A stretch of 64,000 nt of DNA. Origin: an uncultured Neokomagataea sp. Lineage in GTDB: Bacteria; Pseudomonadota; Alphaproteobacteria; Acetobacterales; Acetobacteraceae. The position numbers and the translations under genes were made by a program. The stretch covers positions 1 to 64,000 of the forward strand of contig NZ_CAMKWA010000008.1 in the NCBI RefSeq assembly GCF_946476835.1, written 5' to 3'. Numbering within the stretch: position 1 is the stretch's first letter; each line of letters starts with the position of its first letter. The notes beneath the pieces are model-generated. The model had not been told where the DNA came from, did not search any database, and worked only from the letters and a program-made list of their open reading frames with translations. Of the stretch, positions 46,855 to 57,820 are shown in pieces.

Positions 46855-47840
46855 CACTGCATACAGAACATCTCTACGCCACACCTGCTGGTATCGAACA
46901 TGCCGCCTCCCTGATCCGTGAAGGGCGCCTCGTCGCCTTCGGAACGGAAACCGTTTACGGTCTGGGCGCTCTTGCATCCTCGGACCAAGCCGTCGCCCGT
47001 ATCTTTGCCGCCAAAGGCCGACCAAAGTTCAACCCGCTGATCAGCCATTTCGCCGATGCAGACAGCGCCTTGGCCCAAGCGGACCTCCAAGGCCCAATCC
47101 AAGAGCTGGCTCACAAACTCGCCGATGCCTTCTGGCCGGGCCCGCTTACCCTCGTGCTTCCCCGCGCCAGTTCCTCCAGCATTTCCGACCTAACGGCTGC
47201 CGGCCTTGACAGTATCGCCCTGCGCGTTCCTCGTGGACAAACCGCTCGTGCCTTGCTGCGTGCTGTGAATGCACCTGTCGCAGCTCCCTCCGCCAACCTG
47301 TCCGGCACCGTCAGCCCTTCAGACGCATTCCATGTGCTACGTTCACTTGGGGGACGCATTGATGCGGTTTTGGATTCAGGTCCATGCTCCGTTGGCGTTG
47401 AAAGCACTGTCTTGGATCTCACGCGTGAGACACCTACGTTACTTCGTCCCGGTGGCATTACCCTTGAAGAACTGACCGCAATCTGCGGCAAGGTCGCCCA
47501 CCCAGATGACTTTGCCGACCTCCTGCCAAATTCTCCCGGTCGCCTCGCCTCACATTACGCACCAGAACTCTCTGTAAGGCTTGACGCAACCACCGTTGAA
47601 CCACGTGAAGCCTTACTTGCCTTCGGACCAAACGCCCCCGCCGCTGCGTTAACATGGAACCTCAGTGAACAAGGCGACCTGGAAGAGGCCGCAGCGCGCC
47701 TTTTCGCAGGGTTACGCTTTCTTGACGCTGAAGGAGCCCGCCGCGGCCTCACACGCATTGCCGCTCAGACGATACCCCGACACGGCCTTGGCCTTGCCAT
47801 TCGTGACCGTCTACGCCGCGCAGCCGAACCACGTTCATAA
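46851..47840 (+). CDS. tsaC: L-threonylcarbamoyladenylate synthase (Sua5/YwlC type)
   Basis: 'GRLVAFGTETVYGLGALASSDQAVARIFAAKGRPKFNPLI' plus C-terminal Sua5 domain. Confidence 0.92.
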   Translation: MTLHTEHLYATPAGIEHAASLIREGRLVAFGTETVYGLGALASSDQAVARIFAAKGRPKFNPLISHFADADSALAQADLQGPIQELAHKLADAFWPGPLTLVLPRASSSSISDLTAAGLDSIALRVPRGQTARALLRAVNAPVAAPSANLSGTVSPSDAFHVLRSLGGRIDAVLDSGPCSVGVESTVLDLTRETPTLLRPGGITLEELTAICGKVAHPDDFADLLPNSPGRLASHYAPELSVRLDATTVEPREALLAFGPNAPAAALTWNLSEQGDLEEAAARLFAGLRFLDAEGARRGLTRIAAQTIPRHGLGLAIRDRLRRAAEPRS

Positions 47841-47867
47841 TCATCATAACGGGAGCTCGTCAGAGCC

Positions 47868-48362
47868 ATGTCCACACATCGCCCCGATTCGGGCTCCCCA
47901 CAACTGGACCCACGCGAAACAAAAATCCTCTCTGACATCCTCGCACTAGTTTTAGATGAACAAAGCGGCACATCCGAAAATGCCCTCAACGCGCTCAAAC
48001 TGCGTGCAGCACGAAGCAGCATAACCGGCGGCGCACTCAAAAACCTTTTTACGCACCTTATCCACACCAACGGCGACCAACACCAGATCACTCAACTCAC
48101 ACAGCGCCTGCAAAAAGCAGATGAAAGCGTGTACCGAGCCGCACGCCAAATTGAATCCCTCCGCACAGCGCTGCACAATGCCCAGCAAGAGCACGCACAT
48201 CTCCGCCATGCCCTCTCTGACAAATCATCCCCCTTCGCATGGCCCAAAACCACCTTAATCGTCACTGCATTATTTGGACTCTTGCTCGGAATCGCCGGAG
48301 CAGAAATCATTCACACCCTCACAGCAACCCCAATACATCCACGCCCGCTCTATTTCCGCTAA
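47868..48362 (+). CDS. Hypothetical protein with C-terminal TM segment
   Basis: ORF between tsaC and lptF; coiled-coil-like middle and one TM near the C-terminus. Confidence 0.55.
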   Translation: MSTHRPDSGSPQLDPRETKILSDILALVLDEQSGTSENALNALKLRAARSSITGGALKNLFTHLIHTNGDQHQITQLTQRLQKADESVYRAARQIESLRTALHNAQQEHAHLRHALSDKSSPFAWPKTTLIVTALFGLLLGIAGAEIIHTLTATPIHPRPLYFR

Positions 48363-48415
48363 GGCACAACGCGTTTTGGGCTTCCCCCAAACGCCCCTGA
48401 CCGCTAGACGGAAGC

Positions 48416-49561
48416 ATGGCCATTTCCAAGGGTTCATCCCTGCGCTACAGCCCCCCGCTCCTTGACCGCTATGTTCTGCGGCAACTCACCGTTGCGCTTT
48501 GTGCGCTCTCTGGTGGTGCCGTTGCCTTGATATGGCTGATCCAATCCCTGCACTTTATCCCTGTTATTGTGCAGCACGGCCTATCACTGACGGTCTTTAT
48601 TGAACTAACGGGCCTTTTGCTGCCCAATCTGCTCACCGTTATCCTGCCGATATCAACGTTTTTAGTTATTTTATTTGCGTATCAGCGCATGGCACAGGAC
48701 CGCGAATTGACGGTCATGAAAGCCGCTGGCCGCTCCCCCTTAGAACTAGCACGCCCCGGCATTCTCTGTGCCAGCGCCGTTGTCCTGATAAGTTTTGTAC
48801 TGACGCTATGGCTCGTTCCCGCCTCTGACTATGCGTTCCGCAAAAAACAAATGGCGATTACAAACCGCGTCGCCGCATTGCTGATTGAAGAAGGCGTTTT
48901 CACATCCGTCGGCAATAATCTTACAGTCTATGTCCGCTCACGCGATGCCAGCGGTCAATTAGAGGGCATCCTCATTGAGGATGACCGTGACCCCAAAACA
49001 CACGCCACAGTTCTCGCAGAACGCGGCGCAGTCATCATGGTCAATGATCTGCCGCGAGTTGTGTTGTACAATGGATCACGCCAACAAATTGACCACAAAA
49101 CAGGCCGCCTCAACGTTTTAACCTTCGGACGCAACACGATCGAACTCGCTTCGGCCAAGAAGAGCACACATCTTGACCGCACTGCGGAAGAGCTCTCTCT
49201 CTCCCAATTACTGCATTCCGATGGCCGCCCCGAACATACAAAATTCTTAGCAGAAGCAACCCACCGCCTCACCACACCCTTCAGCGTGTTTTCTTACGCG
49301 ATGATCGCCTTAGTTGCAGTCTTACGCGGCGCCTTCTCACGCCATGGGAACATCACACGCCCCCTCACTGCAATCTTTACCGTCGTAGGCCTCCTCGCAC
49401 TCTCCTTAATTGTGCAAAATCTTGCCAATCGTACACCGGGCCTAACACCGCTCATTTGGCTACAAAGCTTACTCCCCGGCCTGATCGGTTTCGCACTACT
49501 CGCACGCTCCGGCGATAATATTGGCTTTTCATTCCGTCGCTCCGGGAACCGGCCTTCATGA
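48416..49561 (+). CDS. lptF: LPS export permease LptF
   Basis: 'LDRYVLRQLTVAL...LLLPNLLTVILPISTFLVILFAYQRMAQDRELTVMKAAG'. Confidence 0.93.
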   Translation: MAISKGSSLRYSPPLLDRYVLRQLTVALCALSGGAVALIWLIQSLHFIPVIVQHGLSLTVFIELTGLLLPNLLTVILPISTFLVILFAYQRMAQDRELTVMKAAGRSPLELARPGILCASAVVLISFVLTLWLVPASDYAFRKKQMAITNRVAALLIEEGVFTSVGNNLTVYVRSRDASGQLEGILIEDDRDPKTHATVLAERGAVIMVNDLPRVVLYNGSRQQIDHKTGRLNVLTFGRNTIELASAKKSTHLDRTAEELSLSQLLHSDGRPEHTKFLAEATHRLTTPFSVFSYAMIALVAVLRGAFSRHGNITRPLTAIFTVVGLLALSLIVQNLANRTPGLTPLIWLQSLLPGLIGFALLARSGDNIGFSFRRSGNRPS

Positions 49562-50745
49562 CATCTCTCGCCCGCACGACACGCCATCTATTGGAAGCCG
49601 CCCGCAACCTCATCACTGGAGAAGAAGGGCAGTCCGGATTTTCAACAACACTCGCCATTTATATTGCGCGGGTGTTCACTTTCAGCACGGTGGGCACCAT
49701 TCTCGCCCTCACGGGGCTTGTCTCCCTGTTTGACTTTATTGACCTACTACGCCGCGTTGCCGCACACCCGGCTTCCCCAAGCGCACTCGCTCTCGAAATC
49801 GCCGCGCTGCATATTCCTTTTTACCTTATTTACGTCTTACCTTTCGGCATTCTTCTAGGCGGTATTATTTGCTTTTTCCGGCTGACGCGCTCATCCGAAC
49901 TCATCGTTGCGCGTGCCGCAGGGATCTCCGCGTGGCAGTTCCTCGCCAGTCCTCTGGCTTGTGCGCTCTTCATGGGGATTGTGACCACCACAGGTGTATC
50001 ATCACTATCCTCAACATTTTATCGTAAAGCAGAACAACTCGATCAGACTTATCTCCGCACCGGCGGTAGCTCCCTAACCCTCAAGAGTGGCTCACTCTGG
50101 CTGCGACAAGCCGATGACACCCTCACGGAGCACGGCGTTGCCATCTTGCATGGTCAAGATGTTGAATTGTCGCACGAAAAACTCGTCCTGCACGGCGTCA
50201 CACTGTTTCGCCTCGATACACATGATGCACTCATTGTACGCGTTGAAGCCCCAGAGGCGACCCTTCTCAACAATGAATGGCGTTTCCAAAATGCAGTCTC
50301 GTTACGGCCAGACCACCTCCCAACGTCTGTTGGCACATTATCGCTTGCGTCAGACCTGACCATATCGCGCATTCAAGAGAGCTTTGCTTCGCCTGATACA
50401 CTTTCGGTTTTCGCGCTTCCTAGCTTCATTCACCTTATGGAGCGCTCAGGTTTTCCTTCGATACGCCACAGACTGCATTTACAGTCCCTACTAGCTCTTC
50501 CTATTCTAGCCGGAACCATGGCATTGGTATCAGCAGGGTTCTCCATGCGCCCAACACGTCGAGGCGGTGTCGCACGAATGTTGGGGTCAGGGGTTGCAGC
50601 GGGCTTTGCTTTGTTTACGATTTCAAAGGTCGCAGAAAAATTCGGTGAATCCGGCGCACTACCGCCGGTACTCGCAGCATGGGCACCAACGGGCGCAGGT
50701 CTTTGCCTCGCTCTTGCACTCTTGCTGTACATGGAGGATGGTTAA
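49558..50745 (+). CDS. lptG: LPS export permease LptG
   Basis: Overlaps lptF by 4 nt; 'LRRVAAHPAS...GGIICFFRLTRSSELIVARAAGISAWQFLASPL'. Confidence 0.93.
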   Translation: MTSLARTTRHLLEAARNLITGEEGQSGFSTTLAIYIARVFTFSTVGTILALTGLVSLFDFIDLLRRVAAHPASPSALALEIAALHIPFYLIYVLPFGILLGGIICFFRLTRSSELIVARAAGISAWQFLASPLACALFMGIVTTTGVSSLSSTFYRKAEQLDQTYLRTGGSSLTLKSGSLWLRQADDTLTEHGVAILHGQDVELSHEKLVLHGVTLFRLDTHDALIVRVEAPEATLLNNEWRFQNAVSLRPDHLPTSVGTLSLASDLTISRIQESFASPDTLSVFALPSFIHLMERSGFPSIRHRLHLQSLLALPILAGTMALVSAGFSMRPTRRGGVARMLGSGVAAGFALFTISKVAEKFGESGALPPVLAAWAPTGAGLCLALALLLYMEDG

Positions 50746-50831
50746 TGGCGTCGCCCCGCGGGCAAGACAAGAAGCAGGATTTCGTGCGCAATACACACAC
50801 TCACACCTGCACAAGCAAAAAGCAGTCTAGC

Positions 50832-53138
50832 ATGAAGCAACGGTCTCCCCGCCGGTACCGTGCATCCCTTGCCGCAGCGGCGTTAACCGGGACTGCACTT
50901 GCCTCTCCCTTCCAAGCGGACGCCAGTTCCATGCGCCGCGACAATAGCCATGTCGTCATAGTCGGCCGCCCTTCCTCAGAAGGTGACCCGCTGACCTATC
51001 TGACGGACCATGAAGAATACGATAAAAACGGCATCATTACTTGGAGCGGTAATGTCCGTGTCTGGCAAGGAGATCACGCTCTCCGCGCCGATATGATCCG
51101 TTATGACCGCAATACCGGCACCCTCACGGCTCAAGGTCATGTCGCCCTCATGGAGCCAGATGGCAGCACAACCTATGCTGATACGCTAGAGTTCAGCCAC
51201 GGCATGCATGACGGTATCGGCACCGCGCTTTATCTCCGCATGGAAGATAATGCCAAGCTCGCCGGGAACGGCCTACGGCGTACACATGGCGTCATCAACG
51301 ACCTGTCCAAAGCCGTATACACAGCGTGCGAAGTCTGCAGCAAAGACCCAAACGCCCTGCCCTTCTGGCAATTCAAAGCCTATAACGCGACACAAGACAC
51401 GCAGCATAAGCGCATTGAATTTGACCATGCTTGGCTCCAGATGCTCGGAGTTCCCGTCTTTTACTTCCCGCTCTTTTCCATGTCGGACCCATCCGTCAAA
51501 CGCCAAAGCGGCTTCCTCATGCCCGGCATCAGTCCACATGACCGCTTCTTGGGCACCTATTTCACTATCCCCTATTTCTGGGCCATTGATCAGCACCAAG
51601 ACGCCACCATTCGTCTGCTCGCATCATCACGCACAGGCCCAGAAATCACAGGCCAATACCGAAACCGCCTCAATTTTGGCACCATTAATATCTCTGCCGG
51701 CACAGCGTTCGACACCCATAGAGCCAACCAATACGTCAATGTTTTTGGCAATAGCGTCGGGTCCTCGAACGAATATGGGTTACAGGGGTATTTCTTCGGC
51801 CGCGCCAATTTTGCCATTAATCAACACTGGCAAGCGGGGGCAAATATCAACCTCGCCTCTTCCGCCAACTATATGCGCGATTACCGCGTCTCTGGTTACG
51901 GGCAAGAAACTCTAAACTCAAACGTCTATGCTGAAGGCTACGGTGTCGGAGCCTATACGCGGATTGATGCCCAAGCCTATCAAGGCTTGAACCAAGGCGT
52001 TATTCAAAATTCCCAACTCCCATGGGTTTTGCCCCGCTTTACCTATGCCTTCCAAGGACGTCCTGACGCCCTTGGTGGCCGCCTCAGCGTCAAAACAACA
52101 GACTTCAACGTCTTCCGTTCCGTCGGCACGTCAGACCAACGTGCACAACTCGCACTGCAATGGGACCGCCCCTTCCAAAACCGTTTGGGGCAACAATGGC
52201 TGTTCACAGCACGCGTTGACTCCAACGTGTACCGCGCCACAAACCTCTATATGCAGCCGATCTACGCCGCCCGAACGGACCATGCCGTCACAGGCCAAGC
52301 ACTGCCCACCATTGCGTTGCGTATGAACTGGCCCTTCTTACGCAGCTTCGCACATGGCAATGGCGCACAAATCTTTGAACCCATGGCACAAGTCATTGCT
52401 GCCCCGAATAGTGGCAACTCCTCCACACGCAACCGCCCTAACGAAGATAGCCTGGCCTACGAATTCAGCGACACCACGCTGTTTTCTCTCAATCGTTACA
52501 TGGGGACGGACCGCTTAGACGGCGGGTTGCGTGCGAATTTCGGTATCCACCAAAGCTGGAATTGGCGTGGTCACGAAGTGGATATGCTCGCAGGTGAAAG
52601 CATCCAAGAACATATCGACCATAACCGCATCCCTTATTCTGGATTAGACCACCACCTTTCCGATCCCGTTGCCCGGATTCGAATTACCCCCAATAACGCG
52701 TTCGATATGACAGCGCGCGGACGCTACAACCCTTGGACGCACCAATTTGACTACGGCGAAGGCCTTATCAGCGCTGGTGCCCCCATCCTACGCCTCACGG
52801 CAGGGTATGTGTATGCGCCTGTAACACCATATTATTATTACGCGACAGATTACGTCACACAGTCTCCAAACGCGCCTTACCTCCAGAAGACGAATGAAAT
52901 TACTGGTGGTTTTTCAACACGTTGGCGCAATTATCACGCGTCGGGCTTCTTTCGCCGCTCCCTCTCGCGCAAACAATTCGTCGCCAATGGCGGTACCATT
53001 GGGTACAGCAATGACTGCTTTGGGCTAGATGTAATGTACATCAAACAATATACCCGTATCGGCGGCATTCAGCGCAATACGACCATCCTCTTCAATTTTA
53101 CGTTCAAGACGATCGGCACCTTCGGAATTAACGGTTGA
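50832..53138 (+). CDS. lptD: LPS-assembly protein LptD
   Basis: Signal peptide from ATG 50832; OstA domain and 'YLPLF' analogue 'VFYFPLFSMSDPSVKRQSGFLMP'; ATG 50745 overlapping the lptG stop is an alternative start. Confidence 0.93.
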   Translation: MKQRSPRRYRASLAAAALTGTALASPFQADASSMRRDNSHVVIVGRPSSEGDPLTYLTDHEEYDKNGIITWSGNVRVWQGDHALRADMIRYDRNTGTLTAQGHVALMEPDGSTTYADTLEFSHGMHDGIGTALYLRMEDNAKLAGNGLRRTHGVINDLSKAVYTACEVCSKDPNALPFWQFKAYNATQDTQHKRIEFDHAWLQMLGVPVFYFPLFSMSDPSVKRQSGFLMPGISPHDRFLGTYFTIPYFWAIDQHQDATIRLLASSRTGPEITGQYRNRLNFGTINISAGTAFDTHRANQYVNVFGNSVGSSNEYGLQGYFFGRANFAINQHWQAGANINLASSANYMRDYRVSGYGQETLNSNVYAEGYGVGAYTRIDAQAYQGLNQGVIQNSQLPWVLPRFTYAFQGRPDALGGRLSVKTTDFNVFRSVGTSDQRAQLALQWDRPFQNRLGQQWLFTARVDSNVYRATNLYMQPIYAARTDHAVTGQALPTIALRMNWPFLRSFAHGNGAQIFEPMAQVIAAPNSGNSSTRNRPNEDSLAYEFSDTTLFSLNRYMGTDRLDGGLRANFGIHQSWNWRGHEVDMLAGESIQEHIDHNRIPYSGLDHHLSDPVARIRITPNNAFDMTARGRYNPWTHQFDYGEGLISAGAPILRLTAGYVYAPVTPYYYYATDYVTQSPNAPYLQKTNEITGGFSTRWRNYHASGFFRRSLSRKQFVANGGTIGYSNDCFGLDVMYIKQYTRIGGIQRNTTILFNFTFKTIGTFGING

Positions 53139-54526
53139 GCATGTTCATGACTTCACGCACCCTTTTCCCGCGCGTAACGACAGCTGTTTGCGCAGCTCTC
53201 TCTCTGAGCGTGTCCTTGGCCATGGCCTCAACTGCGCTGGCGGCTCATCGGCCCCATCTGGCTCCAACAAAGGCCACAAGCGCACCTGACGCCTCCCCCA
53301 CAACACCGCCAGATGATCAAATCCTTGCCGTCATCAATGGCCAAGTCCTGACGCAGCGTGATGTCGATAACCGTGAGCGCCTGTTCGTTCTCTCGACCGG
53401 CCTGCCCGTTAGCCCTGACGTGCTCAAGCGCATGCGCGGCCCGATCGTGCATCAACTCATCGATGAACGTTTGAAAACGCAAGAGATCCTCAAGCGCCAC
53501 ATCAATGTTGAGCCTGAACAAATTGCAGAAACCATTTCTGGTATCGAATCACGTAACGGCATGCCCAAAAATGCCCTACGGGATCGTCTGGCCAAAGACA
53601 GCGTTTCCCTCACCACGCTGATTGACCAGATCCGCGTACAAATTGGCTGGATGCAAGTCCTGCGCGAGCAACTTGGTGAAGGTGGGCGCATCACAGCCGT
53701 GCAAATCGCACAGCGTGAACAGGCCCTCCAAGCGGAACAAGGTCGCCCGCAATACATGATGAGCGAAATCTTCGTTCCCGTGCCGGACCCACGCCACGAC
53801 GAAAGCGAGCTTGCCTTCACACGCACGATCATTTCTCAACTGCGTGAAGGAGCACCATTCCCCATCGTAGCCGCACAATTCTCACAAGATCAGTCTGCAC
53901 TGGATGGCGGCTCCAAAGGCTGGGTACAAGAAGATAGCCTTGATCCGCAGGTCGTGGACATCGTGCGCCAAATGCCAATCGGTGCTGTCTCAAACCCCAT
54001 TCAAGTAGCGGGTGGTTTTGTTATTGCAACAGTTCAAGCCAAACGTACGGTTGGCAAGCAAATGGGAACCCTCGTTTCCATGCGCCAAGCCTTCTTCCCG
54101 TTTGATGCCCCTCTGAACCCGCAAGCACCAAGCCCCCAACAACGCGGCATGCTCGAACGCGCGACCAAAGCTGCACAAAGCCTACATAGCTGTGATGCAA
54201 TGGAAGCCCTCAACAAGTCTCTCGGTGAAAAGCGCCCAAGCAACCCCGGCACGCAGATTCTTGAGCGCCTGATGCCACAAATGCGCTCAATTCTTGAGCC
54301 CCTTCCCCTCAACAAAGCCAGCCATCCACTCATCTCCGTGGACGGTATCGCTCTCTTGATGGTCTGCCAACGCCAGCAGAAAAATCTGGCTCAACAATCC
54401 CCCAGCGAAATTGCTGATCAACTCATGAACGAGCGCGTAGAACAGGCATCGCGTCAGTTGCAGCGTGACCTGCAACGCCGTGCCGTGATTGATATGCGCC
54501 CCGCAGCACGCTCAATCCTGAACTAA
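53135..54526 (+). CDS. surA: Periplasmic peptidyl-prolyl isomerase SurA
   Basis: 'DQILAVINGQVLTQRDVDNR' and parvulin domain 'FSQDQSALDGGSKGWV'. Confidence 0.92.
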   Translation: MSMFMTSRTLFPRVTTAVCAALSLSVSLAMASTALAAHRPHLAPTKATSAPDASPTTPPDDQILAVINGQVLTQRDVDNRERLFVLSTGLPVSPDVLKRMRGPIVHQLIDERLKTQEILKRHINVEPEQIAETISGIESRNGMPKNALRDRLAKDSVSLTTLIDQIRVQIGWMQVLREQLGEGGRITAVQIAQREQALQAEQGRPQYMMSEIFVPVPDPRHDESELAFTRTIISQLREGAPFPIVAAQFSQDQSALDGGSKGWVQEDSLDPQVVDIVRQMPIGAVSNPIQVAGGFVIATVQAKRTVGKQMGTLVSMRQAFFPFDAPLNPQAPSPQQRGMLERATKAAQSLHSCDAMEALNKSLGEKRPSNPGTQILERLMPQMRSILEPLPLNKASHPLISVDGIALLMVCQRQQKNLAQQSPSEIADQLMNERVEQASRQLQRDLQRRAVIDMRPAARSILN

Positions 54527-54542
54527 CAGGCCCCTATATATC

Positions 54543-55364
54543 GTGACCCTTCCTTCCCTTAAGGACAGCATCCAACAACACGGGCTTGATGCCAAAAAAG
54601 CCCTTGGACAGCACTTCCTTCTTGATCCGGGCCTCTGCGCCCGGATTGCGGCCCTCGGCGGTGACCTCACAGGCCGCAGCGTAGTGGAAATTGGCCCCGG
54701 GCCCGGTGGCCTCACCCGCGCCCTGATCAACACGCCCGCAGACCGTATCGACGCCGTTGAAATTGACGAACGCGCATGGCCATTGCTGGAAGAACTCGCT
54801 GACTATGCCGATGGCCGCCTCCACATCGTACGGCAGGATGCCCTCACGCTTGATGCCGCCACCCTCGGCCCCGCTCCACGCCAAATCGTGGCCAATCTAC
54901 CCTATAACGTCGCGACCCCTCTCTTAGTCGGCTGGCTTCGCCAAGCGGCTTCGTGGGAGCGTATGGCACTCATGTTCCAACTGGAAGTCGCAGAACGCAT
55001 TTGCGCAGCCCCCGGAACATCCGCTTATGGGCGCCTTGCTGTTCTCGCGCAGTGGTGTGCTCAATGCAGCGTCGCACTCAAAATTCCACCAGGCGCTTTT
55101 TCTCCGCCTCCAAAAGTGCACTCGGCTGTTGCTGTCATTATTCCACATGCTGAACAGCCCGCTCCTGCACTCTTCAAAGCGATGGAACGTGTCACCGCTG
55201 CCGCCTTTGGACAACGCCGTAAAATGCTGCGTTCTTCCTTAAAGTCCATCGGCGGTGAAACCCTCCTTGCACGTGCAGAGATCAAGCCAACACGCCGCGC
55301 AGAAACCCTCTCTGTGGACGAATTCGCACGCCTGGCTGCACTGCATCACGCCGATCGGTCGTGA
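54543..55364 (+). CDS. rsmA: 16S rRNA dimethyladenosine transferase
   Basis: 'KKALGQHFLLDPGLCARI', 'VVEIGPGPGGLTRAL', 'ANLPYNVATPLL'. Confidence 0.95.
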   Translation: MTLPSLKDSIQQHGLDAKKALGQHFLLDPGLCARIAALGGDLTGRSVVEIGPGPGGLTRALINTPADRIDAVEIDERAWPLLEELADYADGRLHIVRQDALTLDAATLGPAPRQIVANLPYNVATPLLVGWLRQAASWERMALMFQLEVAERICAAPGTSAYGRLAVLAQWCAQCSVALKIPPGAFSPPPKVHSAVAVIIPHAEQPAPALFKAMERVTAAAFGQRRKMLRSSLKSIGGETLLARAEIKPTRRAETLSVDEFARLAALHHADRS

Positions 55365-55942
55365 TCTCACGCCCACGCTGTACATGGGCTGAGGCTACCC
55401 CACTTCTTCAACGCTACCATGATGAAGAGTGGGGAAACCCCATCACTGAAGACCGAGCACTCTGGGAAAGCCTCATATTAGAAGGCTTTCAGGCAGGCCT
55501 CTCATGGCGCATTATTCTCGAACGACGTACGGCGCTCCGAACAGCCTTCGCACATTTTATTCCTGAAAAACTGATCCATTTCACGCCACATGATGTCGAA
55601 CGCCTCATGCAAGATAAAACAATCATCCGCTCCCGCGCCAAAATCACCAGCGTCATCTCTAACGCACATGCATATTTAAAAATGCGGATACAGGGGGAAA
55701 GCCTAAACAGCCTCCTCAACCACTACATTCCCCAATACCCAATCACCAACCACTCAGAGGCCCCTCTAACGCAATCCCCACTTTCCCAAGAGATCGCACA
55801 AGCACTTAAAAAGCGTGGATTTAAATTCGTCGGCCCAACGATTATCTACTCTTGGCTACAAGCGATCGGCAGAGTGGATGACCATGAACCGCAATGTTAC
55901 GCTCGGCGCGATCACGCACTCGCCTCACAGCATGACAAATAA
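55361..55942 (+). CDS. tag: DNA-3-methyladenine glycosylase I
   Basis: 'RYHDEEWGNPITEDRALWESLILEGFQAGLSWRIILERR'. Confidence 0.93.
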   Translation: MISRPRCTWAEATPLLQRYHDEEWGNPITEDRALWESLILEGFQAGLSWRIILERRTALRTAFAHFIPEKLIHFTPHDVERLMQDKTIIRSRAKITSVISNAHAYLKMRIQGESLNSLLNHYIPQYPITNHSEAPLTQSPLSQEIAQALKKRGFKFVGPTIIYSWLQAIGRVDDHEPQCYARRDHALASQHDK

Positions 55943-55946
55943 CGCT

Positions 55947-56273
55947 ATGCTCTTCATCCTCACCTATGCTGCCGCCGCATTATGCGAGATTTTTGGTTGT
56001 TTTACCTTCTGGATGTGGCTTCGCCTCTCCAAATCAGCCTTGTGGCTTCTCCCGGGCTGCGTGTCTCTCATCGCTTTTGCCGCCCTCTTAACGCTGATTG
56101 ATACCGCTGAAGCCGGACGCGCCTATGCCGCCTATGCGGGCATCTACATCGCTGCCTCTATCATCTGGCTTTGGCTCGTTGAAGACACGCAACCCGATTT
56201 ATGGGATATGAGCGGCACAGCCTTTTGCCTCATCGGCGCAGGTATCATCTTTTTCGCGCCACACCGCAGCTAA
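55947..56273 (+). CDS. YnfA/UPF0060 family membrane protein
   Basis: 'AAALCEIFGCFTFWMWLRLSKSALWLLPG', 'GRAYAAYAGIYIAASIIWLW'. Confidence 0.9.
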   Translation: MLFILTYAAAALCEIFGCFTFWMWLRLSKSALWLLPGCVSLIAFAALLTLIDTAEAGRAYAAYAGIYIAASIIWLWLVEDTQPDLWDMSGTAFCLIGAGIIFFAPHRS

Positions 56274-56824
56274 GCACCACGCTCCGGACATACAAAGACA
56301 GTAAAATCATTTGAAGGCCAGTCATACGGAATCTGCTTCAACATATCCCCAACAAAACCGCGATGATAAGTGGCATGATTAACAATATGCAGCACAATAT
56401 CTTCCCGCGTCATCGCAGCCTGACGACCATTTAAAAATTCAAAATGCACGAGCACATCTAGGTCATCATCTCTCCATGACCCGACATGCTCAAGATACCA
56501 GTCATTCATACGCTCCACAAAGACTACAAGCTCATCAACGCTTGGCGTATGCTCCGTATTTCGCGTTTGGTACGTGTGCGGCAATCCTAAAAGATGGTGC
56601 TTAAAAATATCATCGACAACACAGCTATGATTCATCGTCCGCACGATATTATCAAATGTTGTCTTACGAACTCTAAAAGCCTCCTCCTGCGGGATAGACT
56701 TCACAGCATGGCACGCCAAATCATCTGCCCATTTCTTATATTCTAGCAGCTTCATCAGCGTATTAACGCGAATATGGGATGCTAAAGACACCGTATCTTG
56801 CATATCCTGCGTCATAAGAGTCAT
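56270..56824 (-). CDS. DinB family protein
   Basis: 'LLEYKKWADD', 'HIVNHATYHRGFVGDMLKQI' metal-binding motif. Confidence 0.88.
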   Translation of the reverse strand: MTLMTQDMQDTVSLASHIRVNTLMKLLEYKKWADDLACHAVKSIPQEEAFRVRKTTFDNIVRTMNHSCVVDDIFKHHLLGLPHTYQTRNTEHTPSVDELVVFVERMNDWYLEHVGSWRDDDLDVLVHFEFLNGRQAAMTREDIVLHIVNHATYHRGFVGDMLKQIPYDWPSNDFTVFVCPERGA

Positions 56825-56854
56825 TCCTCAGCATTTTTATAGAGCCATAAATAC

Positions 56855-56892
56855 AAAAAACCCGGGGCAGGAAAACCTGCCACCGGGCTTTT
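56855..56892 (-). terminator. Intrinsic terminator after rplI
   Basis: Minus strand CCCGGTGGCAGG-TTTT-CCTGCCCCGGG-TTTTTT. Confidence 0.85.
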
Positions 56893-56929
56893 CATTCTAC
56901 ACAATAAAGCATGCCCGAAGGCAAACACC

Positions 56930-57523
56930 TTATTCTGCAGCAGCGTCTTCTACAGCGGCTTCAGCTGCAGCTTCTTCAGCTGCATTTTCAGCCTGCAGGT
57001 CACCAAGGATGTTTTCATCCTCTTCCTGCACGCCTACTTCTTCACCACGTGCCTGACGTTCAGCTTCTTCTTCTGAACGTGCGACGTTAACCGTCAGCGA
57101 GATAGACACTTCTGGGTGCAGAACAACCTTAGCGATCGTCAGGCCAAGAGCCTTGATCGGGTGTTCCAGAACAACCTGCTGACGAGAAATCGTCAGGCCA
57201 GCATCCGTTGCTGCAACCGCGATGTCACGGGTGCTAACGGAGCCGTACAAGCTGCCGCTGTCGCTTGCTTGACGAATGACAACGACGGAAAGGTCGTGCA
57301 TACGCTCTGCAAGGCGCTCAGCTTCTTCACGCTTCTTCAGGTTCAGAGCTTCGAGCTGAACGCGTTCAGTTTCAAAGCGCTTCTGGTTAGCAGCGGTTGC
57401 ACGAAGTGCCTTGCCTTGCGGCAAAAGGAAGTTACGTGCGTAGCCCGGCTTCACGTGGACGAGATCGCCCATCTGGCCGAGATGCTCAACCCGCTGCAGC
57501 AGGATCAATGCGGTCTGGGACAT
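56930..57523 (-). CDS. rplI: 50S ribosomal protein L9
   Basis: '[34 protein letters not shown]' with acidic C-terminal extension. Confidence 0.95.
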   Translation of the reverse strand: MSQTALILLQRVEHLGQMGDLVHVKPGYARNFLLPQGKALRATAANQKRFETERVQLEALNLKKREEAERLAERMHDLSVVVIRQASDSGSLYGSVSTRDIAVAATDAGLTISRQQVVLEHPIKALGLTIAKVVLHPEVSISLTVNVARSEEEAERQARGEEVGVQEEDENILGDLQAENAAEEAAAEAAVEDAAAE

Positions 57524-57533
57524 GATGCTCTCC

Positions 57534-57815
57534 TCAGTTCACAACATAAGGAAGCAGAGCGAGGAAGCGCGCACGCTTAATCGCTTGAGCCAGCTCACGC
57601 TGCTTCTTAGCCGAAACGGCCGTGATACGGCTCGGTACAATCTTACCACGTTCCGACAGGAAGCGGCTCAGCAGACGTACGTCTTTGTAATCGATCTTCG
57701 GCGCATTCGGGCCGGAGAACGGGCAAGACTTACGACGACGGTAGAACGGACGACGTGCGCCAACAGCTGTACGACGAGCGGCTGGGTTCACTTCAGTGGT
57801 GTTGATGTCAGACAT
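57534..57815 (-). CDS. rpsR: 30S ribosomal protein S18
   Basis: '[67 protein letters not shown]'. Confidence 0.96.
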   Translation of the reverse strand: MSDINTTEVNPAARRTAVGARRPFYRRRKSCPFSGPNAPKIDYKDVRLLSRFLSERGKIVPSRITAVSAKKQRELAQAIKRARFLALLPYVVN

Positions 57816-57820
57816 TCTTC

